A stretch of DNA of 64,000 nt, taken from Sphingomonadales bacterium 32-65-25 (GTDB taxonomy: Bacteria; Pseudomonadota; Alphaproteobacteria; Sphingomonadales; Sphingomonadaceae). Below the pieces are notes generated by a model. It was not told the origin of the DNA. It searched no databases and was given only the letters and a program-made list of their open reading frames with translations. This document shows, in pieces, positions 53,246 to 61,950 of the stretch; the first letter of the stretch is position 1, and the number at the start of each line of letters is the position of its first letter. Location of the stretch: positions 496,001 to 560,000 of the forward strand of contig NCEU01000001.1 of assembly GCA_002280855.1 (NCBI GenBank). Reading direction: 5' to 3'. A program made the translations under genes and the position numbers.

Positions 53246-53398
53246 GCCGCCCGCGCATCGGGCGGCGCCTGCTGGCCAAAGTGCCGGCCATGTGGCGTTG
53301 CTGCCATGTGGCCGGTACTGCCTTGTTCAGCTAGGTCCAGTTTGTTCTCGCGCCACAGCGAGGGATTCACCCCCGAACGGGTGCCCCCCCGGCGAGAA
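53246..53398. other. Structured non-coding region between PEP-CTERM genes
   Basis: Most of the 287-bp convergent gap is this stretch. It holds the hairpin GCCGCCCG-CGCAT-CGGGCGGC (53246-53266), an imperfect inverted repeat around GGCCATGTGGC (about 53285-53318), and a longer foldable segment (53345-53398) with paired ends TTCTCG/CGAGAA and an inner CACCC/GGGTG stem. No coding gene is supported. It may be a 3' structure or terminator of PEP-CTERM gene 2, or a small RNA. Confidence 0.4.
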
Positions 53399-53470
53399 GG
53401 GTTTCTGCCGCCACGGAGCGGCTCTCTTATTGTTCGATCAACTGGGCTGCGCAGAAGCCGCCGAATCAGC

Positions 53471-53505
53471 AAAACGGCGCGGCGGGAAATCTCCCACCGC
53501 GCCGT
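53471..53505 (-). terminator. Terminator of minus-strand PEP-CTERM gene 3
   Basis: Stem ACGGCGCGG/CCGCGCCGT (53474-53482 with 53497-53505) with a T-run on the minus strand at 53471-53474, directly after the gene. Confidence 0.75.
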
Positions 53506-53523
53506 CATGCCATCGGTGATGGA

Positions 53524-54189
53524 TCAGGCAGCGACGCCGGCAGCGCCACGACGGCGACGCGACACCGCGCCTACCAGGCCAAAGCCAGCGATCAGCATCG
53601 CCCAACTCGCCGGTTCCGGCACCACGCCCTGGCCACCGAAATCTTCGGCGGTCACCCGGATGATCATGTCATCATGGTTGTCATCATCGCCGGTGATCTG
53701 ATCGTCAAAGCCCAGATAGAGCACGTTCGACGAATAGCTGCCGTTGGCCACAGCGCCGCGCGGCAGGAAAATGCCGAATTCCAGCGAGCCGATGCCCTTG
53801 TTCTGGGCTCCACCCGCAGACGTGAAGATCCAATCGTTGATCGAACCGGCGTTGTAGACCAGCGAACCCAAGGCAACGGGGTTCCAGGCCGTGAAGCTGC
53901 TGTTTTCCGAAATTCCAATGGCGCCAGCGCGAGCCGAGAAACTGTCGCTGAACCCGCTTTCGGAGCCGAGGAATTCGAAGGTGACCGTCGCCTTGCCCGA
54001 AAGGGAGATGGTCGCGCCACCCGCCGTGTACAAATACAGGCCAGCGGCGTTGAGGTTACTCTGGAAATTGTTGTTGCCCGGGATGGTGTCCACCGGCGAG
54101 CCGATTCCCACGTTGAATGTCACGGCAGCTGCAGCCGGAATGGCCAGCGCCATTGACGCAATCGCAGCCAATTTCAGTATCTTCGTCAT
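53524..54189 (-). CDS. PEP-CTERM protein 3
   Basis: A 221-residue secreted protein starting MTKILKLAAIASMALAIPAA, with a signal peptide and the sorting signal VPEPASWAMLIAGFGLVG plus RRRR tail. The mature domain (VTFNVGIGSPVDTIPGNNNF region, DDDNHDD cluster near 170) differs from the two convergent PEP-CTERM proteins and is beta-rich. The acid cluster could bind calcium. An AT-rich spacer of 170 bp upstream includes its promoter. Confidence 0.88.
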   Translation of the reverse strand: MTKILKLAAIASMALAIPAAAAVTFNVGIGSPVDTIPGNNNFQSNLNAAGLYLYTAGGATISLSGKATVTFEFLGSESGFSDSFSARAGAIGISENSSFTAWNPVALGSLVYNAGSINDWIFTSAGGAQNKGIGSLEFGIFLPRGAVANGSYSSNVLYLGFDDQITGDDDNHDDMIIRVTAEDFGGQGVVPEPASWAMLIAGFGLVGAVSRRRRGAAGVAA

Positions 54190-54360
54190 TGTACTACTCC
54201 CCTCGACAATGCGGCTGCCCAGCCGCGCACAATTCAAACAGAGTCTGAACGAACGAAAAGTAACGTATTTTTTACCTCTATGAAAGTAGAAATTATGTTA
54301 ATAGTAATATCTTGTTCATATTCAAGCCGAGCGCGTTGACTGGAAGCCGCACGGCAGCGA

Positions 54361-55485
54361 TCAGCGCGGGCGTTCGGCGATCTGGGTTGGATCAATCAGC
54401 CGGCCATCCGGCGCAGCTGTGAAGGTCGTCTGGGTGGGATAGGCGAATTCCAGGCCCAGTTCGGCAAAGCGGCGCACGATGGCAAAACCCACCGCCTGCC
54501 GCGCCGCGGTCATGGCCTCCAGTTCGGGAACGGTCACGAAGAAGATCAGCTCGAAATCAAGGCTCGAAGGGCCGAACCCCGTGAAGGCGGCGCGATCGAA
54601 GCGACAATCGGCCTGCGCGTCCACAATCGCCTGCAGGTGGCCGGGCAGCGCCTCCAGCAGATCGGGCGGGGTCTGGTAGACAATGCCGAAATTCAGCACC
54701 ACGCGCCGTTCTTCAATGCGGCGCAAATTGGCCACCTGCTGTTCCAGCAGCTTGGTGTTGGCCATCACCAGTTGTTCGCCCGACAAGGATCGGATGCGGG
54801 TGGTCTTCAGCCCGATATGCTCCACGATGCCGGTAGAGGTGCCGTAACTGATTGTGTCGCCCACCCGGAACGGACGGTCGAACAGGATGGCGAGCGCGGC
54901 AAACAGATCGGAAAAAATCCCTTGGGCGGCCAAGCCGATGGCGATGCCGCCGACGCCCAGACCAGCCACCAGCGCGGTGACATTCACGCCAAGGTTATCG
55001 AGAATCAGGATCGCCGCCAGCAACCAGACCACGACATTGACCAGCACGGTGATGATGCCCATGGCGTTGCCGAGCGCGACGGCATCCTCGCCGCCATGGC
55101 CGGCGCGGCGATGCACCAGGCCCAGCACCAACTCCCGGATCCACAGGGCACCCTGCACCGCCAGTGCGATGGTGAACAGATTATCCACCAGCCGCATCAA
55201 CGGTCCAGGCAGGGCCACAGCATGGGTGGCACCGTCCAGCGCCGCTGCGATCAGGAACAGCAAGAGCGTGCGCGCCACCAGCGCGCGCAACAAGCTGGGG
55301 GCACCGGCAAATTCCCGTGGCAGCAGCCGCAGCGCGCCCCATTTCAGCAACCACAGGGCGGCCAGGATGGCACCGGCAATTGCCACGCCGAACAAGGCTT
55401 CACCGCTGTCCTGCGTGATCCAGGCCCAGCTTTCGCCGAACGCGCGTTCGGCGCGGGCGGCAGCGCGGCCCAGCGGGTCCGCCAT
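54361..55485 (-). CDS. MscS-type mechanosensitive ion channel
   Basis: A 374-residue inner-membrane protein with four to five hydrophobic segments and the MscS pore/beta domain: LGVGGIAIGLAAQGIFSDLFAAL, FRVGDTISYG and the GIVEHIGLKTTRIRSL segment. Releases osmolytes on hypo-osmotic stress. The ATG at 55485 overlaps the YgfZ stop by TGATG, so the two are co-translated. Confidence 0.93.
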   Translation of the reverse strand: MADPLGRAAARAERAFGESWAWITQDSGEALFGVAIAGAILAALWLLKWGALRLLPREFAGAPSLLRALVARTLLLFLIAAALDGATHAVALPGPLMRLVDNLFTIALAVQGALWIRELVLGLVHRRAGHGGEDAVALGNAMGIITVLVNVVVWLLAAILILDNLGVNVTALVAGLGVGGIAIGLAAQGIFSDLFAALAILFDRPFRVGDTISYGTSTGIVEHIGLKTTRIRSLSGEQLVMANTKLLEQQVANLRRIEERRVVLNFGIVYQTPPDLLEALPGHLQAIVDAQADCRFDRAAFTGFGPSSLDFELIFFVTVPELEAMTAARQAVGFAIVRRFAELGLEFAYPTQTTFTAAPDGRLIDPTQIAERPR

Positions 55486-56273
55486 CACCAGGCGCTCTCC
55501 AGCCAGGCTGGCCGCCGCACCGCTACCTTGGCATCGCCAAGGAACAGCGGCTTGTCGGCTTCCTCAAGCCGCAGATGCACGATGGCATAATCGCCACGCC
55601 GGCTCCGGAGCTTGCCGCAGGCGCGGCCGGCGTCGTCCTTCACATCGATCGCATCGCCGGGCTCACCGTCCAACGTCACCGGCACGAGCCGGCGGCGCAC
55701 CTTGTCGCGGTGGTGCATGCGCGCGGTGTTTTCCTGGCCAACATAGCAGCCCTTGGTGAACGACACGCCGTCCAGCAGATCGGCACCGGTTTCCAGCCAG
55801 AGCAACTCGTCCGTGCCGATGTCCGCGCTGTCGGGCACGCCCACCACGTGGCGATGCGCATCATAGGCGTCCGCGCCGGCCGGTGCACCGTCCGCGGGAC
55901 CGACCCAGCGCGCGCCCAGCACCGCCGCTCGCGCATCCGTCGGCTCACCACCGGGCCAGCCGGCCAGCACTGCCAAATCCTCGCGCCGGACCAGCGTCAC
56001 CGCCTTGCGCAACTTGTACATGCTCAACCGCTTGAGCAGCGCATCCGCCTTTTCGGCCGCGACATCGATCAGGATCGCACCACCATCGCCGGCATGGAGA
56101 TGGAAATCGAACAGCGCCTTGCCCTGCGGGCTGAGCAACCCGGCAAAGACCGCGAGGCCCGGCGCCACCAACGCAACATCATGGGTGATCAGCCCCTGCA
56201 GAAAGGCCACGGCATCGGGGCCGTCCAGCGCCAGCACGGCGCGATTTTCAAGAGAAATGGGGGTCATGACCAT
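55485..56273 (-). CDS. ygfZ: Folate-binding Fe-S cluster protein YgfZ
   Basis: About 262 residues, with ATG at 56273 or 56267; the longer frame reaching 56399 has no homology. The hallmark KGCYVGQE motif is present in SFTKGCYVGQENTAR. The protein is a GcvT-like folate binder that helps maturation of some Fe-S proteins. It is co-translated with the MscS channel gene. Two Fe-S enzymes are in the window (QueG with its clusters, and others in the cell), but a specific client is not shown. Confidence 0.93.
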   Translation of the reverse strand: MVMTPISLENRAVLALDGPDAVAFLQGLITHDVALVAPGLAVFAGLLSPQGKALFDFHLHAGDGGAILIDVAAEKADALLKRLSMYKLRKAVTLVRREDLAVLAGWPGGEPTDARAAVLGARWVGPADGAPAGADAYDAHRHVVGVPDSADIGTDELLWLETGADLLDGVSFTKGCYVGQENTARMHHRDKVRRRLVPVTLDGEPGDAIDVKDDAGRACGKLRSRRGDYAIVHLRLEEADKPLFLGDAKVAVRRPAWLESAW

Positions 56274-56437
56274 GGAGATAGGCAATCCACGCCGTCCTGC
56301 CAATGCCGCGACCAGGCTGCCCGCGCGAAAGCCGTGCTGCAACGCTTGACTCTGTGACCCATTTCTCGCATTGGAGCCGCCTTCGTCGCGGCGGGCCATG
56401 GCCTGAAGCGCGTCACCTGCTATTCGGAACCGGAACC

Positions 56438-56605
56438 ATGGCCAAGCCGACCACCATCAAGATCAAGCTCGTGTCCACTGCCGACACCGGCTATTATTAT
56501 GTCACCAAGAAGAACCCGCGCACCAAGACCGAAAAGCTCTTGTTCCGCAAGTACGACCCGGTGGCCCGCAAGCACGTCGAATTCAAGGAAGCCAAGATCA
56601 AGTAA
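56438..56605 (+). CDS. rpmG: Ribosomal protein L33
   Basis: A 55-residue ribosomal protein: [20 protein letters not shown] starts the family sequence, ending EFKEAKIK. It lacks zinc-binding Cys residues, so it is the zinc-free form. The ATG at 56438 has no obvious strong ribosome site but fits the family start. A strong terminator follows at 56632-56662. Confidence 0.98.
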   Translation: MAKPTTIKIKLVSTADTGYYYVTKKNPRTKTEKLLFRKYDPVARKHVEFKEAKIK

Positions 56606-56631
56606 GCGCATCTGCGCTGCCTGATGGTATC

Positions 56632-56662
56632 AAAAGGGCTGGCGGCAACGCTGGCCCTTTTT
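56632..56662 (+). terminator. Intrinsic terminator of rpmG
   Basis: Stem AAAAGGGC/GCCCTTTT with inner TGGCG/CGCTG pairing around a GCAA tetraloop, ending in a T-run. Confidence 0.88.
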
Positions 56663-56734
56663 GCGTTTGGCCGCGACACTGCATCTGGGCCATCCCCGCT
56701 TGGCAGCCATCCCGCCAACCGTTAGGCAGCATTC

Positions 56735-57013
56735 GTGCTGCGCGATAAACCCTCCTCCGCTGATCCGGCTGTGCTGGCGCTGCAGGCGCTTGCCCATGTT
56801 GCCGGCGATGAGGATATGGGGCCGCGCTTCCTGGCGCTCACCGGCATGGATGCCGATGCCCTGCGCGCCAATGCCGGCACGCCGGCCACACTCACCGCCT
56901 TGCTCGATTATCTGATGGCCAATGAACATGATCTCGTCGCCACCGCCGAAGCCATTGGCGTGAAGCCCGAGGCGCTGGCCCTGGCGGCGCGCAGGTTGGG
57001 GAGTGACTGGTGA
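56735..57013 (+). CDS. DUF3572 family protein
   Basis: A 92-residue alphaproteobacterial protein with GTG start, containing ALQALAHVAGDEDMGPRFLA and LLDYLMANEHDLVATAEAIG, as in DUF3572. All-helical, soluble. Function unknown. It overlaps the HAD gene downstream by GTGA and heads the rightward run 56735-59770. Confidence 0.9.
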   Translation: MLRDKPSSADPAVLALQALAHVAGDEDMGPRFLALTGMDADALRANAGTPATLTALLDYLMANEHDLVATAEAIGVKPEALALAARRLGSDW

Positions 57014-57621
57014 AGGCGCGTCCGCTCATCGTTTCAGATTGCGATGGCGTGCTGCTGCACTTCATCGCGCCGTTCGTCGATTATCTGCGCCAGGTCCACG
57101 GCCTGACGCTGAGCATGGACAGTTTCGCCCTCACCGGCAATGTGAAGCGCGCTGATGGCACCGCAGTGGAACCTGCGGCGTTTCCGCCGTTGTTGAACGG
57201 TTTCTTTGCGGACTGGATGCACAACCAGAATCCGATCGTGGGCGCGGCGGACTCGCTGGGGCAACTCGCCAAGGATTGCGACGTGGTGGTGCTCACCAAC
57301 ATCGCCGATCATCACGCGGAGCGCCGCACCTTGGAACTGGCGCGGCTGGGCATGCCCTATCGCGTGATCGGCAACCAGGGCGGCAAGGGCGCGCCACTGA
57401 AGAAACTGCTCGATGAATTTCAACCTTCTGAGGCCATCTTCATCGATGATCTGCCGCCCAATCACACCTCGGTGAAAGCGCATGTGCCGCATGTGCACCG
57501 CCTGCACATGGTCGCCGAAACCGAAGTGCGCCACCTGATCCCGCAATCACCCGATGCCCACGCCCGCCACGATGAGTGGCCGGCGATGCTGTCTCACATC
57601 GAAACCATCCTGAAAGGTTGA
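57010..57621 (+). CDS. HAD-superfamily hydrolase
   Basis: A 203-residue HAD phosphatase-like protein with the nucleophile motif DCDGVLL (Asp10, Asp12), motif II VVLTNIADHH and the acid motif IFIDDLPPNH. Substrate unknown. It starts at a GTG overlapping the DUF3572 stop (GTGA). The next gene starts 2 bp after its stop. Confidence 0.9.
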   Translation: MKARPLIVSDCDGVLLHFIAPFVDYLRQVHGLTLSMDSFALTGNVKRADGTAVEPAAFPPLLNGFFADWMHNQNPIVGAADSLGQLAKDCDVVVLTNIADHHAERRTLELARLGMPYRVIGNQGGKGAPLKKLLDEFQPSEAIFIDDLPPNHTSVKAHVPHVHRLHMVAETEVRHLIPQSPDAHARHDEWPAMLSHIETILKG

Positions 57622-57623
57622 TC

Positions 57624-58082
57624 ATGACTCCGGAACAGAAACTCGCCGACCTTGGCATCACCCTGCCCAACGCTGCTGCACCTGCCGCCAACTATGTGCC
57701 AACGGTGACGGCCGGCAATCTGATGCACATCAGCGGCCAGATCCCCTTTGCCGAAGATGGCAGCCTGATGAAGGGCCGGCTGGGCGATACAGTTGATGTC
57801 GCTTACGGTCAGGCTGCCGCGCGCCGCTGCGCCGTGGGCCTGATCGCGCAGATGAAGACGGCGTTGGGCGACCTGAGCCGCGTCAAGCGCGTCGTCAAAC
57901 TGGGCGTGTTCGTCGCCAGCCATCCCGATTTCACCGACCAGCCGGAAGTGGGCAATGGCGCATCCGATCTGATGGTCGAAGTGTTCGGCGATGCCGGCCG
58001 CCATGCCCGCGCTGCCGTGGGCGTGGCCGTGCTGCCGCGCGGCGTGGCCGTGGAAGTGGACGCGGTGGTCGAGATCGCCTGA
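57624..58082 (+). CDS. RidA/YjgF-family protein
   Basis: A 152-residue RidA-like protein that probably trimerises; the family deaminates reactive enamine/imine intermediates. Typical pieces: LMHISGQIPFAEDG, GDLSRVKRVVKLGVFVASHP, and VGNGASDLMVEVFGDAGRHA. The conserved Arg of RidA in VLxxxxxxxEID is partly altered (RHARAAVGVAVLPRGVAVEV). The ATG at 57624 follows the HAD stop; it overlaps the acyltransferase start by TGATG. Confidence 0.92.
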   Translation: MTPEQKLADLGITLPNAAAPAANYVPTVTAGNLMHISGQIPFAEDGSLMKGRLGDTVDVAYGQAAARRCAVGLIAQMKTALGDLSRVKRVVKLGVFVASHPDFTDQPEVGNGASDLMVEVFGDAGRHARAAVGVAVLPRGVAVEVDAVVEIA

Positions 58083-59218
58083 TGGCGGCTGTGCCGGTGC
58101 GTGTGGTGGGCAAAGCCAGCGAGATTTCGCTGGCCGACTGGAACGCTTGCGCCGGCCCGGTCAACCCCTTTGCGCAAGGGGAGTTCTTCCGCGCGCTGGA
58201 AGACTCCGGCAGTGCCTGCAGCCGCACGGGCTGGCAGCCCGTCCATCTGGTGACAGATGGCGTGGACGGCCGCCCGGCGGGCATCATGCCGGCCTATCTG
58301 AAAACGCACAGCCAGGGCGAATATGTGTTCGATCACGCCTGGGCCGATGCGTGGGAACGGGCGGGTGGCAGCTATTATCCCAAGTTGCAGGCCGCCTTCC
58401 CCTTCACGCCGGCCACCGGGCCGCGGTTGCTGCTGCGTGATGAAGCTGCCGGCCTTCCCCTGATCCGCGCCGCCGAGCAAGTGACGGAGAGCAACAATTT
58501 CTCCAGCGCGCACGCCACCTTTCTCACGCCCGAGCAGCAGGTGATGTTCCGCGATGCCGGCTGGCTGATCCGCACCGGCGAGCAGTTTCACTGGCAGAAC
58601 GAGAAGTATCGCGATTTCCAGGATTTCCTCGGCGCCCTCTCCTCCTCGCGCCGCAAGATGATCCGCAAGGAGCGTGAGCGCGCGCTGGCCGGCCTGGAGA
58701 TCGTGCATCTCACCGGCGCCGCCATCACCGAAAGCCATTGGGATGCGTTCTGGACCTTCTATCAGGACACTGGTGCCCGCAAATGGGGCCAGCCTTACCT
58801 GAAGCGCAGTTTCTTCTCGCTGATTGGCGAGGCGATGGGCAGCCGCGTGCTGCTGATGCTGGCCCTCCGCAATGGCAAACCCATTGCCGGCGCACTCAAT
58901 TTCATCGGCGATGAGTGCCTCTATGGCCGTTACTGGGGCTGCACCGAAGAGGCGCCCTTCCTGCATTTCGAGCTGTGCTATTATCAGGCCATCGAATGGG
59001 CCATCGCCAATGGCCGCGCCCGGGTCGAGGCCGGCGCGCAAGGGCAGCACAAGCTGGCGCGCGGCTATCGCCCCACCCCGGTGATCTCTGCGCATTACAT
59101 CCCCAACCCCGGATTCCGGCAGGCGGTGGCCGATTATCTCGCCCGCGAAACCCAGGCGGTGATCGAGGAAATCGAATATCTGGATCAACATGGCCCGTTC
59201 AGGCAGCCGCAAGCCTGA
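58082..59218 (+). CDS. GNAT-type N-acyltransferase, DUF482 family
   Basis: A 378-residue protein of the DUF482 family of FemX/GNAT-like acyltransferases. The sequence has QEKY-like conserved parts: SNNFSSAHATFLTPEQQ, FHWQNEKYRDFQDFLGALSS RRKMIRKERE region, ESHWDAFWTFYQDTGARKWG and GALNFIGDECLYGRYWGC. It is predicted to transfer an aminoacyl or acyl group to peptidoglycan precursors or small amines; unproven. Overlap with ridA by TGATG. Confidence 0.9.
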   Translation: MAAVPVRVVGKASEISLADWNACAGPVNPFAQGEFFRALEDSGSACSRTGWQPVHLVTDGVDGRPAGIMPAYLKTHSQGEYVFDHAWADAWERAGGSYYPKLQAAFPFTPATGPRLLLRDEAAGLPLIRAAEQVTESNNFSSAHATFLTPEQQVMFRDAGWLIRTGEQFHWQNEKYRDFQDFLGALSSSRRKMIRKERERALAGLEIVHLTGAAITESHWDAFWTFYQDTGARKWGQPYLKRSFFSLIGEAMGSRVLLMLALRNGKPIAGALNFIGDECLYGRYWGCTEEAPFLHFELCYYQAIEWAIANGRARVEAGAQGQHKLARGYRPTPVISAHYIPNPGFRQAVADYLARETQAVIEEIEYLDQHGPFRQPQA

Positions 59219-59236
59219 ACCGTGCTAGTGTAACCC

Positions 59237-59770
59237 ATGCGACTCATGCTCCTGCTGGCCGTGCTGGCCACTCCCGTCACGGCAACAGAGGTGGTTCGCC
59301 TGTCTGACGCACAGCGCGAGGCGGTGATCGCGGCGGCGGCCAATGGCCCCGAACGAACCCCGGTGCTCACGCCGGAACAGGCCAGGCGCCCGTCCGTGCT
59401 CGATCGTTCGCTCTATCCGGAATTTTATCAGGATGGCGGCGGTGCCGTGCGGGATCGCAAGGTGCATGGCGAAATGAGCATGTTTGCCGGCAGCGGCGGC
59501 ACCTTCGGCGTCAGCGGCATGGCCGTGGTGCCGGTGGGCGAAACCGGCACGGCGGCGCTTTCGGTGACGCAGGGCACCAGCCGCTGGGGCGGGATTTCGG
59601 GGTTCGGGTTCGGCTACAGCAGCGGTGATGCGCAGAATAATCTGCTGATCGGCAACAGCTTCAATGGCGGTTTCGGCGGCTATGGTGCCTTTGGCAGCCC
59701 GTTCGGCGGCCCCTGGACCACCCCCTACGGCCAGACCTGGCAACCGGCCCTGCGGATGCGGCGGCGCTAA
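59237..59770 (+). CDS. Secreted Gly-rich protein of unknown function
   Basis: A 177-residue protein with a short signal peptide (MRLMLLLAVLATPVTA). The mature N-terminus is charged, and from about 75 on it is a Gly/Ser/Ala-rich beta pattern (SGGTFGVSGMAVVPVGETG, GISGFGFGYSSGDAQN) ending in PALRMRRR. No family is recognised; it may be an outer-membrane or surface protein. It sits 18 bp after the acyltransferase gene, likely the run's last gene. Its stop overlaps the convergent cupin gene by 4 bp. Confidence 0.65.
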   Translation: MRLMLLLAVLATPVTATEVVRLSDAQREAVIAAAANGPERTPVLTPEQARRPSVLDRSLYPEFYQDGGGAVRDRKVHGEMSMFAGSGGTFGVSGMAVVPVGETGTAALSVTQGTSRWGGISGFGFGYSSGDAQNNLLIGNSFNGGFGGYGAFGSPFGGPWTTPYGQTWQPALRMRRR

Positions 59771-60210
59771 ATCGGCTGCCCTGCGGCGTCGACCCACAGA
59801 TCTTCCGGCAACGCCCGCACCCGCACGCAGCGGCGGCCATCTTCGGTGTAGGTGATGATATCGGTGGGCGCACGCGTGCCCACCACCAGCAGGCGCGCCG
59901 GTTGATCGCTCGCATTTTCGAGATGATGCCCGGCGGCCACCCCGGCCGCAAAGGTCGCGGCATCGCCAGGCTGCATCGGCGTCACCACCCCGCCTTCGTG
60001 CAGCAGCAGGCGGCCCTCCAGCAGCAACAGCATCTCGTCTTCATGGGCATGCCAGTGATTGCGCGACGTGGATGCTCCCGGCGGGATCGTCTGAATCAGC
60101 GCACCGAGCTGTTCGAGCCCGTCTGGCCCGCTGATCCACTGCGACCGGATGGTGCCGCCGGGCGCATCCTCATTCTCGGTTGGCATTGCGTCCGGCCTGA
60201 TCAGCGGCAT
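59767..60210 (-). CDS. Cupin-domain protein
   Basis: A 147-residue single-domain cupin with metal-binding motif RNHWHAHEDEMLLLLEGRLLL and second motif PGDAATFAAGVAAGHHLEN. It may bind a transition metal and act as a sensor or enzyme for a small ligand; not identified. A GAGGGA ribosome site precedes the ATG. It lies 11 bp downstream of panC, so the two are co-transcribed. Confidence 0.88.
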   Translation of the reverse strand: MPLIRPDAMPTENEDAPGGTIRSQWISGPDGLEQLGALIQTIPPGASTSRNHWHAHEDEMLLLLEGRLLLHEGGVVTPMQPGDAATFAAGVAAGHHLENASDQPARLLVVGTRAPTDIITYTEDGRRCVRVRALPEDLWVDAAGQPI

Positions 60211-60221
60211 GGGTCAATCCC

Positions 60222-61073
60222 TCAGTGCAGGGCAATATTGTCGATCAGCCGCGTCGTGCCGATCACGCCGGCCACCATCAGCCGTGCACCCGGCGCCGGG
60301 GTGCCCAGGCTGTGCAGCGTCTCACCATCAACAAGTTCCAGATAATCCAGTCGGACGAAGCCGGCGGACTTGACGGTGCGCTCACCGGCGGCCAGCGCCG
60401 CGGCCACCGGCATGCCGCCAAGAATCGCCGCGCGGGTCGCCTGCAGGGCCTGCGGCAGCGCCAGCGCGCGGCTGCGCTCGTCGGCCGAAAGATAGGCGTT
60501 GCGGCTGGACAGGGCGAGCCCGTCATCATCGCGCACGATGGCGCAGCCGTGGATTTCCGTGCCAATGTCCAGATCTACTGCCATGCGCTTGACGATGGCC
60601 AGCTGCTGCCAGTCCTTCTCGCCAAACACCGCCGCATCGGCTTGGCACGCGCTCAGCAGCTTGGCCACCACGGTTGCCACGCCGTCGAAATGCCCCGGCC
60701 GCACCCGGCCGCAGAGCAGATCAGGCAGGCCGCCCACGCGCACGAAGCTGGCAAAGCCCGGCGGATACATGGTGGCGACATCGGGGGCGTAAAGCAGGCT
60801 GCACCCCGCGCCGGCGAGCTTCACGGCATCGCCGGCTTCATCACGCGGATAGCGGGCAAGATCCTCGTTCGGCCCGAACTGCTTGGGATTCACGAAGATC
60901 GAAGCGACCACGACATCGGCCAGTGTGAGGCCTTTCGTCACCAGTGCCAGATGGCCGGCGTGCAGCGCGCCCATGGTCGGCACGAAGGCGACACGCTTGC
61001 CAGCGGCCTGCCAGGCCCGCACCTGGGCGCGCAGTTCGGCGGGCGTTCGCAGGGTGGGCAGTGTGTTGGTCAT
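60222..61073 (-). CDS. panC: Pantothenate synthetase
   Basis: A 283-residue ligase that joins pantoate and beta-alanine using ATP, the last step of pantothenate synthesis. The HIGH-type motif PTMGALHAGH, the VFGEKDWQQLAIVKRM segment and the KMSKS-like GLALSSRNAYLS motif are present. The start at 61073 (MTNTLPTLR) is preferred over the upstream ATG at 61151. Divergent from mipZ. Confidence 0.97.
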   Translation of the reverse strand: MTNTLPTLRTPAELRAQVRAWQAAGKRVAFVPTMGALHAGHLALVTKGLTLADVVVASIFVNPKQFGPNEDLARYPRDEAGDAVKLAGAGCSLLYAPDVATMYPPGFASFVRVGGLPDLLCGRVRPGHFDGVATVVAKLLSACQADAAVFGEKDWQQLAIVKRMAVDLDIGTEIHGCAIVRDDDGLALSSRNAYLSADERSRALALPQALQATRAAILGGMPVAAALAAGERTVKSAGFVRLDYLELVDGETLHSLGTPAPGARLMVAGVIGTTRLIDNIALH

Positions 61074-61170
61074 GCAGTCTTCACCAAGGATCACCCGCAA
61101 GGGGCGTTGACAGGCTGGCGGCGCTGTGGGCGATACGGGTTCGGAGTGCAAGCCAGAACAAGGGACAATC

Positions 61171-61950
61171 GTGACTGCTCATGTGATCGTGCTCGCCAAT
61201 GAAAAGGGCGGCACCGGCAAATCGACCACCGCCGTGCATATCGGCGTTGCGCTGGCGCTTGCCGGCAAACAGACCGCGCTGATCGATCTCGACAGCCGCC
61301 AGCGCACCTCTGCCCGCTATCTGGAAAACCGCTGGAACCACGCCCAGCGCCACGGCATCACCCTGCCCGGCCCGGCCGCGGTTGTGGTGGCCGATGGCGA
61401 CGGCGCCGAAGCCGAACTGGCGATGCGGTTTCAGCAGGCCAGCCGGCAGGATTTCATCGTGGTCGATTCGCCCGGCCGCGATTCGGCGCTGGCCCGCGCC
61501 GCCATGGCCCGCGCCGACACGCTGGTGACACCAATCAACGACAGTTTCGTCGATTTCGATCTGATCGGCGAAGTGGATGGCGACACGTTCGAAGTGAAGA
61601 AGCCCAGCTTCTATGCCGAAATGGTCTGGGAAGCCCGCACCCGCCGTGCCCGTGAAGAAAGCCGCCCGATGGACTGGGTGGTGCTCAGGAACCGCCTCTC
61701 CACGCTCGATGCCCGCAACAAGCAGCGGGTTGGCGCAGCGCTGGGCTCGCTCTCCAAACGCATCGGTTTCCGCGTGCTGCCCGGCCTTTCGGAACGCGTG
61801 ATCTTCCGCGAATTCTTCCCGCGCGGGCTCACCCTGCTGGATCGCGCCGCACTTACCGATTTCTCGCTCTCTCACGTTGCCGCCCGCAACGAATTGCGCG
61901 CCCTCATCGCCGGGCTGAACCTGCCCGGCGGGATCGAGATGGCGGCCTGA
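61171..61950 (+). CDS. mipZ: Division-plane positioning ATPase MipZ
   Basis: A 259-residue ParA/MinD-family ATPase. Deviant Walker A NEKGGTGKST (Lys12 signature, Lys17), then ALIDLDSRQRTSARYLENRW, which is very close to the Caulobacter MipZ segment IDLDLRQRTSARF. MipZ binds ParB at the chromosome poles and inhibits FtsZ, placing the division site mid-cell. GTG start at 61171 with AAGGGAC ribosome site; the frame upstream adds no homology. The DnaJ-like gene overlaps its stop by TGATG. Confidence 0.95.
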   Translation: MTAHVIVLANEKGGTGKSTTAVHIGVALALAGKQTALIDLDSRQRTSARYLENRWNHAQRHGITLPGPAAVVVADGDGAEAELAMRFQQASRQDFIVVDSPGRDSALARAAMARADTLVTPINDSFVDFDLIGEVDGDTFEVKKPSFYAEMVWEARTRRAREESRPMDWVVLRNRLSTLDARNKQRVGAALGSLSKRIGFRVLPGLSERVIFREFFPRGLTLLDRAALTDFSLSHVAARNELRALIAGLNLPGGIEMAA

